A stretch of DNA of 64,000 bases from JAKQDH01 sp029558835 (GTDB lineage Bacteria > Planctomycetota > Phycisphaerae > UBA1845), in the NCBI GenBank assembly GCA_035356615.1, contig DAOQSN010000030.1, positions 6,428 through 70,427 of the forward strand. The letters are read 5' to 3'. Of the stretch, positions 44,746 through 51,799 are shown piece after piece; position 1 is the first letter of the stretch; each line of letters starts with the position of its first letter. Position numbers and translations under genes: made by a program. The notes under the pieces were generated by a model. The model was not told the DNA's origin, did no database searches, and saw only the letters and a program-made list of their open reading frames with translations.

Positions 44746-46323
44746 TTACGACGCCGCGGGAGCGGAGGGCGGCTGCTCGTCCAGCCAGGACAGGGCGGCC
44801 GCGACGACCGTCGGGTCGAACTGGGTGCCCGCGCCGGCCTCCAATTCCGCCTGGACGCGTTCCTTCGGATAGGGTGGCTTGTAGCAGCGGCCGGAGAGCA
44901 TAGCGTCGAGGGCGTCGGCGGTGGCCAGCACGCGTGCACCGAAGGGGATTTCCTCGCGCGCCAGGCCGTCGGGGTAGCCGCCGCCGTCGTAGCGTTCGTG
45001 GTGGTGATGGATGAGCGGCAGCTCGTCGTTCAGGAAGCGCAGGTGCCCGAGGATGTCGAGCGCGGTACGCGGATGACGCTGGATCAGTTGTCGCTCCGGA
45101 GGAGTAAGAAGCCCAGGCTTGGTCAGCACCGCATCGGGCACGCCGATCTTGCCCAGGTCATGCAGGAAGCCGGCCACGCGCAGACTCTCCACGCGCGCGG
45201 CCGGCAGCCCCAGGCGACGGCCCAGCGTTTCCGCATAGGCGGCCACGTTCTGGGAGTGCATGCGCGTGTACGGGTCTTTCGCCTCGACGGCCGCCACCAG
45301 CGCCTGCGTGGATTCGAGGTAGGTGCAGCGCAACTGCTCGCCGATGCGGTCCACCCAGTGCGGCACGCCCTCCAGGCGTGCTTGGCGCAGATCGGTGCTG
45401 GACGGCATGCCGGCGACGAGTTGGGACCACGAGCCCATGCGGTTGCCACCGGCGCGCTTGACGCAATCCAGCGTGACGCGGGCCCGGCGGATCAACTGGT
45501 GCTCGGTCTCCACGAAGCCGCGCGAGCTTTCCACGATGGCCAGGCTGACTCCGATCTCAAAGGGCGTGCCGTCGCGGACGGGGAAATTGCGTTGCATGGC
45601 GGCCCGGCAGCGCTGTCCCCACTCGCGGGCGTCCTGCTCCCGGGCACAGGGCAGCACCACCAGGAACCGATCGGCCTCATAGCGTGCCACCAGATCGGAG
45701 CTGCGCGAGGTGGCCAGCAGGATCGCGGCGAACCAGTTGAGCACCTCGTCGCCGAAAGCGCTGGAGTAGCGTTCATTGCACTCGCGGAAGTGGTTCAGGT
45801 CCAGCATCATGACGGCCAGAGTCTGCCCCAGCAGATGGCAGCGGCTCCGCCACGCGGCAAGCTGCTGGAGCAGGTCACTGTAGCGTGCCAACCCGGCCAG
45901 TCCCTGGCCACGCGGGCCGCACGCGTCGCGTGGCGCGGTCGGCCCGGTCCCGGCCGCCAATGCCTCCCGTATGCTCTGCCGTAGCGCCCGGCGGTCCAAC
46001 GGCTCCTCCAGACAGTCCCAGGCACCCGCGCGCAAGGCGGCCCGCGTGCCGCGCACGTCCCCGGTTGGGGTCAGCACGATGAAGGGAACCGCGGAAGTGA
46101 GCGTCTGCCAGGCTTCCTGCCCGTCTGGCGGAACGGGGTCCGCCAGGGCATTCGTCGCCACGACCACCACCCGTACGGTTATCGCCCGCAGGGCGGCCCG
46201 TGCCTCCGGCCACGAAGCGACCGCGACCTGGCGGAGGCCCTCCGCGCTCAGGGCATTGGCGATCTGCTCCCGGGTACCCGGGTCGCCGTGTACTGCGAGC
46301 CCATTCGCCATGATGTTTCGCAT
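44746..46323 (-). CDS. HD-GYP phosphodiesterase-like protein with degenerate receiver and GGDEF domains
   Basis: In the 525-residue protein residues about 8-125 fold like a receiver but lack the phospho-acceptor Asp region (VVVVATNAL where LLDxxMP would be). Residues about 165-300 follow a GGDEF domain, but the signature is YEADRF, so cyclase activity is unlikely. Residues about 325-515 are an HD-GYP domain with intact HDLGKIGVP, HHERYDGGGYPDGL and FGARVLATADALDAM motifs. It probably hydrolyses cyclic di-GMP, with the upstream domains as sensors. No signal peptide; cytosolic. Ribosome-binding site weak. Confidence 0.88.
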   Translation of the reverse strand: MRNIMANGLAVHGDPGTREQIANALSAEGLRQVAVASWPEARAALRAITVRVVVVATNALADPVPPDGQEAWQTLTSAVPFIVLTPTGDVRGTRAALRAGAWDCLEEPLDRRALRQSIREALAAGTGPTAPRDACGPRGQGLAGLARYSDLLQQLAAWRSRCHLLGQTLAVMMLDLNHFRECNERYSSAFGDEVLNWFAAILLATSRSSDLVARYEADRFLVVLPCAREQDAREWGQRCRAAMQRNFPVRDGTPFEIGVSLAIVESSRGFVETEHQLIRRARVTLDCVKRAGGNRMGSWSQLVAGMPSSTDLRQARLEGVPHWVDRIGEQLRCTYLESTQALVAAVEAKDPYTRMHSQNVAAYAETLGRRLGLPAARVESLRVAGFLHDLGKIGVPDAVLTKPGLLTPPERQLIQRHPRTALDILGHLRFLNDELPLIHHHHERYDGGGYPDGLAREEIPFGARVLATADALDAMLSGRCYKPPYPKERVQAELEAGAGTQFDPTVVAAALSWLDEQPPSAPAAS

Positions 46324-46837
46324 GAGGCGTCTACCCGGCCCCGGTCCCCAAGGATCGCAGGTCTACCGCTGCTATCGTCGCGGGTGCGCGGTGACTTAAT
46401 CGGCGCGCGGGGCGGCCGCGCGTCCGTTTTCACCGTCCCGCCCAGCGTCCAAGCGGTCTTCGTTCTTCGCAGACCATGGTGGGCCAGACCCGATATCAGC
46501 GCCCCTTCTCGGACGCCGCCGGGCCCTACGATCCTGTAACGAAGTGACACGACGGTGACACTTAGGGTGCGTCCGTCGGCGGACGGCGCGCCTGCCGAGA
46601 ACGCCAAGCGACGCGGTTGCCCACCGGTGGAACCAGGACGGGTCTGAGAAGCAGGGGATGCATTCACGAAGGTGGGCCTTCCCGCGGACGAGACGCCCAG
46701 TACGCGTCGGGCGTCCTCCGCGTGGCGGGCGAGCACGTTCGTACCCCACCGGAGTGCCTTCGCCTGCGCCGCCCTCACCCCTGCCCCTCTCCCGGGGGAG
46801 AGGGGTCGCGCGTCGTCTGCCTGAGCCGGCCCGCGGG
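46324..46837. other. Spacer with one CTCTCCC-family hairpin
   Basis: These 514 bp hold no credible gene. At 46765-46806 is GCCCTCACCCCTGCCCCTCT, then CCCGGGGGAGAGGGG, a full copy of the repeat family that also occurs inside three genes. It lies just after the end of the zinc-ribbon gene (minus strand). Confidence 0.6.
46765..46806. repeat. CTCTCCC-family hairpin repeat, intergenic
   Basis: CCCCTCTCCCGGGGGAGAGGGG forms a stem of ten bases with almost no loop, preceded by the conserved GCCCTCACCCCTG. It provides the intergenic reference for the in-gene copies. Confidence 0.75.
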
Positions 46838-47107
46838 TCAGCCCAGCGGTCGGGCGAGCAGTTGGCGGCGGCAGGCGTCGCAGAGGTCGAAGCGCAGGCA
46901 GCGGTAGGTCTGGTCCTCCACCTCGTCGGGGTTGGCGCGGGCGAGCTGCTCGATGACTTCCTTGAGTGCGGCGTCGGCATCGACCGTCTGTTCGGGGTCG
47001 AGTTCGATGTGACCGGCGGCGGCGTAGACCTCGATCTTGACGATGAAGCGGCGCGGGTCGTTCGCGTGGAGGGGGGCGCCGCACTTGTCACATTCATAGC
47101 GGATCAT
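46838..47107 (-). CDS. Small zinc-ribbon protein of unknown function
   Basis: An 89-residue protein with an N-terminal CDKCG pair and a C-terminal LCDACRRQLL pair, four Cys likely binding one zinc. Between them is an acidic region with IELDPEQTVDADAALKEVIE. It resembles no named family I know. Its ATG overlaps the trpD stop codon (ATGA), so it is translated together with TrpD; a link to tryptophan synthesis is not otherwise supported. Confidence 0.75.
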   Translation of the reverse strand: MIRYECDKCGAPLHANDPRRFIVKIEVYAAAGHIELDPEQTVDADAALKEVIEQLARANPDEVEDQTYRCLRFDLCDACRRQLLARPLG

Positions 47108-48129
47108 GCCGGTCCCGCCTGCTGACCGCGCGGCGCGACGGCGCGCCAGCGGGTAAGCGTCTGCCGGGCGGCACCGGAGTGGACTGCCCGGCCCGCCTGC
47201 TGCACTCCATCTTCGAGAGTTTCGGCGCGCCCGGCAACCACCAGGGCCGCCCCGGCATTGAGCAGGGCGTGGTCCCGCGCGGGCCCGGTGGCGTCTTCGA
47301 GCACGTGCAGGATGGTGGCGGCACTGGCGGCCGGCGAGTCCACGCGCAGCGTCGCCAGCGGTGCCCGCGACAGGCCCACCGCTTCCGGCGTGACCGTGAA
47401 GCGTCGCGTTTGACCATCACGCAGCTCGACCACCGTGGTTTCGCCGGTGCACGTCAGGTCACACAGGCCGTCGTGGCCGTGCACCACCCAGGCGTGCACG
47501 GCGCCGAGTTCGGCCAGCACGGCCGCCATCAACTCAAGGTAGCGCGGATGGGGCACGCCGATGATCTGTCGGCGTACCCCGGCCGGGTTGGTCAGCGGGC
47601 CCAGCAGGTTGAAGATCGTCCGCACCAGCAACGCCCGGCGCACCGGGGCAGCGTGCTTCATGGCCGGGTGCAGGCGCTGGGCGTTGAGGTAGCCGATCCG
47701 AGCGTCCGCGAGGCAGCGCTCGACGGTTTCCGGGCCCGCGTCGACATCGATGCCGAGCTGTTCGACGACGTCCGTGCTGCCACTGGCCCGCGTGGTGGAG
47801 CGATTGCCGTGCTTGGCGACGGTGGCGCCGGCGGCCGCGGCGATGATGGCCGCGGTGGTCGAGACGTTGAACGTGCTGATGCCGTCGCCGCCGGTGCCGC
47901 AAGTGTCAATGCACTCGGCGTTACAGCGGATGGGCACGGCCGCCGACCGCATTGCCTCGGCCGCCCCGGCGATTTCCGCGACGCACTCACCCTTCGTCCG
48001 CAGGGCGGCCAGTAAGGCGCCGATGACGGGCTCGGGAACCTTGCCGGTCATCATCTGCTCGAATGCCTGGCGGGCTTCGGCCCGGGTCAGGTCTCTGCCG
48101 GCGGTGATGGCTTCGAGAATCTCACGCAT
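47104..48129 (-). CDS. trpD: Anthranilate phosphoribosyltransferase
   Basis: The 341-residue enzyme joins anthranilate and PRPP, the second step of tryptophan synthesis. Visible motifs are the N-terminal helical domain (DLTRAEARQAFEQMMTG), the PRPP-binding CGTGGDGISTFNVST (about residues 78-92), AKHGNRSTT, and FNLLGPLTNPAGVRRQIIGV. Length is normal. The start at 48129 matches homologues; the upstream open frame overlaps a repeat and the start region of mnmE. Other trp genes are not nearby. The divergent mnmE starts about 300 bp away. Confidence 0.94.
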   Translation of the reverse strand: MREILEAITAGRDLTRAEARQAFEQMMTGKVPEPVIGALLAALRTKGECVAEIAGAAEAMRSAAVPIRCNAECIDTCGTGGDGISTFNVSTTAAIIAAAAGATVAKHGNRSTTRASGSTDVVEQLGIDVDAGPETVERCLADARIGYLNAQRLHPAMKHAAPVRRALLVRTIFNLLGPLTNPAGVRRQIIGVPHPRYLELMAAVLAELGAVHAWVVHGHDGLCDLTCTGETTVVELRDGQTRRFTVTPEAVGLSRAPLATLRVDSPAASAATILHVLEDATGPARDHALLNAGAALVVAGRAETLEDGVQQAGRAVHSGAARQTLTRWRAVAPRGQQAGPA

Positions 48130-48181
48130 GACGACGCCTGGTTCGCTGAGTGCAGTTGTTGTCGGGGCGCATGCACGCTCG

Positions 48182-48219
48182 TCATCAGTTCCCCAGGTCC
48201 AAAGGACCTGGGCCACCCC
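48182..48219. repeat. CCAGGTCC/GGACCTGG palindromic repeat, copy 2
   Basis: TCATCAGTTCCCCAGGTCC, then AAAGGACCTGGGCCACCCC: the same unit and flanks as at 1712-1748, about 46 kb away. It lies between the divergent trpD and mnmE genes. The stem is nine base pairs. Confidence 0.7.
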
Positions 48220-48429
48220 ATCGTCCCCGGGTCCGAAGGAGTAGGGCCGCGGCGCGGGGCCGCGTGCTCCCTGGCGCAGATCGGATAGTATCGTAGGCAG
48301 CCGGAGAAGTCTCCGGCCGCCTTCGTGCGTCGGCTGGGGTGAGCGCGGAGGGCGTGGTGTTTCTGCCCAGTGGCTGTGGCGCGGGGTTTCCGCCCCGCGA
48401 ACGCGGTGCGACGGGGCCGACGGTGTCGC

Positions 48430-49986
48430 ATGCTGGATCGGCTGGATGAGACCATTGTGGCGGTTTCGTCCGCGCCGGGGCGCGGGGCGCTGGGGATCGT
48501 CCGCGTAAGTGGGTCGCAGGCGCTGAGCATCGCGGACCGAGTCGCCAAAGTGGGGACGCCGCTGGCGTCGCAACGGGGGTGGACCCGCGTGGCGGGCGAA
48601 GTGAGGGTATCGGACGAGGTGAGCACCCCTGACGCCACCCCGCTCCCTTTCAGGGAGGAGTTGGGAGAGGGTCAAGCCAACGCGGCACTCCCCCTCACCC
48701 TGCCCTTTCCCCCAAGGGGGAGAGGGGTTTCGTCAGACGCCCCAAGGGGCAGAGAGGTTCCGTCAGGCGCCCTAAGCGTGCCGGCGTGGTTCTACGTGTT
48801 TCGCCGACCACACAGTTACACACGTGACGACCTGGTGGAGGTGCACACGCTCGGCTCGCCGGTGGTGCTGGAGATGGTCCGGCAACGCCTGCTGACGGCC
48901 GGGGCGGTGGCGGCCGAGCCCGGCGAGTTCACCGCGCGGGCGTTCCTCGCGGGCGGGATGGACCTGACGCAGGCGGAGGCGGTCGCCGGCATCATTCGCG
49001 CGCAAACGGATACCCAGTTACGGGCGGCCCGGCGCCTGATGGACGGTGCGCTAGCGGCGCCGATCGTGGCCGCCAGTGAGCAGCTTACCGAGTTGACCGC
49101 GCTGGTGGAGGCCCAGATCGACTTCTCCGAGGAGCCGATCGAGTTCATCACGCCGATCCAACTGCGGACGCGGCTGACGGAACTGGCGGGGCAATTGCGT
49201 CGGTTGCGCACGGAGGGGCTGTCCGCCGAACGGTTGCAGGAACTGCCGCACGTGCTGCTGCTGGGATCACCGAACGTCGGCAAGAGCACGCTGCTCAACG
49301 CGCTAAGCGGCACGCCACGGGCGATCTGTGCGGCCGCCGCGGGCACGACGCGCGACATTCTGTCGGTGCCGGTGCGTCTGGGGGCGGGGGAGGCGATGTT
49401 GCTGGACGCGGCCGGCCTGGACCAGACGGTCGATGAGGTGCTCGCGCAGGCCCGCGTGCTGACGCTGGCGGCCGCGGCGCGCGTGGACCTGATCTGCCTG
49501 GTAGCCGACGCCGGCGCGCCGGGGGGTGCCCTGGGCGACGTGGTGGAGCACGTGCGTGCCCTGGAGTCTCCGCGCGTGGTCATCGCCGCGAACAAGTGTG
49601 ATCTGCTCGGTCCGGCCGAGCAGGCACGGCGGGTGCGGGAGTTGGCCGAGCTTCGCCTGGGGGCGGTGTGTCCCGTGAGCGCGTTGACGCAGGCGGGCCT
49701 GGTGGCGCTACGCGAGGAGCTTGCGGGGGTCTTGTACGGTCCGCGCGGGGCCGGGCTAACCGTGGAACGGGAGGCGCTGGTGCTGAGCGGACGGCATCGG
49801 GAGGCGCTGGACGAGGCGGTGGACGCTCTCGTTCGGGCCATCGAGCTGAGCCGGGCGACCGACGCCGCGGAGCTGGTGGCGTTCGAGCTGCGTACCGCGC
49901 TGAACGCCCTGGGTCAGATCACCGGCGCCGTGGCCACGGAAGACCTGCTGAGCCTGGTGTTCTCGCGCTTCTGCATCGGAAAGTGA
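48430..49986 (+). CDS. mnmE: tRNA modification GTPase MnmE with an in-frame repeat insertion
   Basis: The 518-residue protein is a U34 tRNA-modifying GTPase that acts with MnmG. Seen: N-terminal ETIVAVSSAPGRGALGIVRV, the folate-binding-domain motif RRPHSYTRDDLVEVHTLGSP, G1 GSPNVGKS (about 279-286), GTTRDI, DAAGLD, ANKCDL and the C-terminal FSRFCIGK with its conserved Cys. Between the N-terminal strands and the PHSYT motif about 50 residues (roughly 64-116, containing LPLTLPFPPRGRG) are encoded by two to three copies of a CTCTCCC-family hairpin repeat, absent from normal MnmE. The frame is kept, and every catalytic motif is intact. Confidence 0.93.
   Translation: MLDRLDETIVAVSSAPGRGALGIVRVSGSQALSIADRVAKVGTPLASQRGWTRVAGEVRVSDEVSTPDATPLPFREELGEGQANAALPLTLPFPPRGRGVSSDAPRGREVPSGALSVPAWFYVFRRPHSYTRDDLVEVHTLGSPVVLEMVRQRLLTAGAVAAEPGEFTARAFLAGGMDLTQAEAVAGIIRAQTDTQLRAARRLMDGALAAPIVAASEQLTELTALVEAQIDFSEEPIEFITPIQLRTRLTELAGQLRRLRTEGLSAERLQELPHVLLLGSPNVGKSTLLNALSGTPRAICAAAAGTTRDILSVPVRLGAGEAMLLDAAGLDQTVDEVLAQARVLTLAAAARVDLICLVADAGAPGGALGDVVEHVRALESPRVVIAANKCDLLGPAEQARRVRELAELRLGAVCPVSALTQAGLVALREELAGVLYGPRGAGLTVEREALVLSGRHREALDEAVDALVRAIELSRATDAAELVAFELRTALNALGQITGAVATEDLLSLVFSRFCIGK
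48640..48775. repeat. CTCTCCC-family repeat cluster inserted in frame in mnmE
   Basis: Three pieces: a hairpin CTCCCTTTCAGGGAGGAG near 48645, the family unit CCCCTCACCCTGCCCTTTCC then CCCAAGGGGGAGAGGGG at 48691-48727, and two following copies of the flank GTCAGACGCCCCAAGG / GTCAGGCGCCCTAAGC (about 48732 and 48763). The second flank also occurs after the copy near aat (GTCAGGCGCTCTCGGG at 53776). The inserted length keeps the frame. Confidence 0.8.
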
Positions 49987-50029
49987 TCAATTCGGCCGGC
50001 GGCGCTGTCGTGGTTTGCAACACCGCGAG

Positions 50030-50112
50030 TGCGGAATGCAGAATGAAAAAGGCAGAATTCAGAAAGGAACTTCGGAGGTCCGTCTCCCCTTTCTGCATTC
50101 TGCATTCATGGC
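50030..50112. repeat. GCAGAATG-type inverted repeat, copy 2
   Basis: The left arm GGAATGCAGAATGAAAAAGG then CAGAATTCAGAAAGG, and the right arm CCTTTCTGCATTCTGCATTC, around a GC-rich loop. The arms match those at 12215-12298. It lies between convergent mnmE and the SPASM-fusion gene, so it may double as a terminator. Confidence 0.7.
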
Positions 50113-50140
50113 CTGCGGGGCGGCGCGTGCGGTGCCACCG

Positions 50141-51799
50141 TCATGGCCGCTGCCACTCTTCGCAGGCGGCGCAGAGGGGGTTGGGGGCGAATTGACCCCG
50201 GCGGTGCGCGTCGCGCACCTGCTGGAAAGCCGGGCTGTGCCATAGCTCCGCCAGCGTTTGCTCCCGCAGCGAGCCGATCGTGTACAACCCGCGCAGGTCC
50301 TGATCACAGAGAGTGACACGGCCGTCAGCCAGGACTAGGCAGCGTCTGCGCAAGCGGCGGCAGGTCGTGCGGGCGGCCGGGGCCATGTTGATAACACGAT
50401 GATCCGGCGTCTGGCGGGCGTGGTGGCTTGCACCCGTGATCTGCACGGCCCCCCAGCGACGCAGGCACTCATCGTGGAAGGTGTCGATTTCCTCGACGTT
50501 CTGCCGCGCCTTGGTCAGCCCCGGTACGAGCAGCGGCAGGGGACTGCGGCGTTGCAGGCGGCAGTCCTCGCAGCACTTGAGACGCTCCAGCAGGGCGGGC
50601 AGGTCCGCAGTTGCGGGCGCACTCGGTGCCTGCAAGGCGGCGTACAGCAGCGGCGACCACGCCTCAAGCATGATGTTGAGCACGTCCACGCCGGTCTCGA
50701 TCAGCGTCGCCATGATGGATTCGGTTAAGTCCACGCCGGTCGTCGTGACGGCAAGGCCGTAGATGCCCGCCTGCCGCGGCGTCGAGCGCGGCAGCCGTCG
50801 GATGACCTCCTCAAACCGCGGATGACGCAGCGGATCGCCGAAGCCTCCGAGAACGACCAGCGAATCGTCATAACCGCTCAATTCCGCCGTCACCTTCTCC
50901 ACCAGCGCCGGGTCGATCGTGGCGTCGCGCTGCAGTTGTTGCCCGCGCGGGCGGAGCACCGCGTCCGGGTAGGGATCGAGCGTGGTCAGCTCGACCTCCA
51001 CCTCGCGTGGCAGCGGCTCAACCGTCGTCGCTTCATGGCGGCTCAGCCAGGTGCCGATCGTTTCCACGTCCGGCGTGGGATGGTCGGCCAGGAGGGAGGC
51101 CAGGCACTCCGTCGAGCGGCGCGTGTCAGCGATAAGTCGCGCCGCCACGTAGCGCACGGCCGCGGGCGGCTCGCAGCAGCACGGCTGGAAGATCAGGTCC
51201 TTGGCCGGCTTGTCCGGCTTGTAGCTGAAGACGCTGCCCAGTGGGAGACGCTCGCGGGCAAGCTCCTCGACCACCGCCCGATCGAGGAGCACGCCGGCCA
51301 GACCGGGCGGACCCGGCATGAACATCATGCGGACGTCTTCGCCGGCGGCCCGGCGGGCGTCGATGAGCCGGTCAGTCAGTTCGGGGTCAACGAGCACGGC
51401 CGCCGGCGGCACCGGCAGCACGGCGTCCGCCGGCACGCTTTGCAGCAGTCCCGCCATCAGCGGGGCCGGCGTGTATTCATCGAACGCGGTCGTACCGCCG
51501 ATGCCGCCGCGCCAGCCGTCCAGCGACCACTTGCGCGCTGACCGTACCAGCGCCGAGCCGGGGCCCGCGTCCGGATCGAACGCATGAAGCTGTGCCGGCG
51601 TGCCCGTCAGCAGCGTTCGGCAGCGTTCGATCTGGTTCGCGGGGCAGAGCACGTGAACGCCGCTCAACTGCCGGGCGCGGGTGAGTTGCTCCACGGTGCG
51701 GCGCAGGACCGGCCGGCCGCGCAGGTCGTCCGCCAGCCGGCTGCGGGTGCCCAGCGGCGTTGCCTCCAGGTCGGCGATGAGAGCCGCGATCACCTGCAT
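50141..51799 (-). CDS. Nucleotidyltransferase-like / degenerate radical SAM / SPASM fusion protein
   Basis: In the 552-residue protein the first 200 residues resemble SpsF/CMP-sugar-type nucleotidyltransferases (ALIADLEATPLGTRSRLADD, then RTVEQLTRARQLSGVHVLCP). The middle follows a radical SAM barrel, with LGGFGDPLRHPRFEEVIRRL in place of GGEPLLHP, but the CxxxCxxC motif that should follow the VELTTLD strand is absent (PYPDAVLRPRG). The C-terminal 75 residues are SPASM-like (RRRCLVLADGRVTLCDQDLR and NPLCAACEEW). The start overlaps the DUF115 gene by ten bases. It is probably part of surface sugar or glycan synthesis with the Maf-like protein. Without cluster Cys, radical chemistry is doubtful. 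Confidence 0.72.
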   Translation of the reverse strand: MQVIAALIADLEATPLGTRSRLADDLRGRPVLRRTVEQLTRARQLSGVHVLCPANQIERCRTLLTGTPAQLHAFDPDAGPGSALVRSARKWSLDGWRGGIGGTTAFDEYTPAPLMAGLLQSVPADAVLPVPPAAVLVDPELTDRLIDARRAAGEDVRMMFMPGPPGLAGVLLDRAVVEELARERLPLGSVFSYKPDKPAKDLIFQPCCCEPPAAVRYVAARLIADTRRSTECLASLLADHPTPDVETIGTWLSRHEATTVEPLPREVEVELTTLDPYPDAVLRPRGQQLQRDATIDPALVEKVTAELSGYDDSLVVLGGFGDPLRHPRFEEVIRRLPRSTPRQAGIYGLAVTTTGVDLTESIMATLIETGVDVLNIMLEAWSPLLYAALQAPSAPATADLPALLERLKCCEDCRLQRRSPLPLLVPGLTKARQNVEEIDTFHDECLRRWGAVQITGASHHARQTPDHRVINMAPAARTTCRRLRRRCLVLADGRVTLCDQDLRGLYTIGSLREQTLAELWHSPAFQQVRDAHRRGQFAPNPLCAACEEWQRP

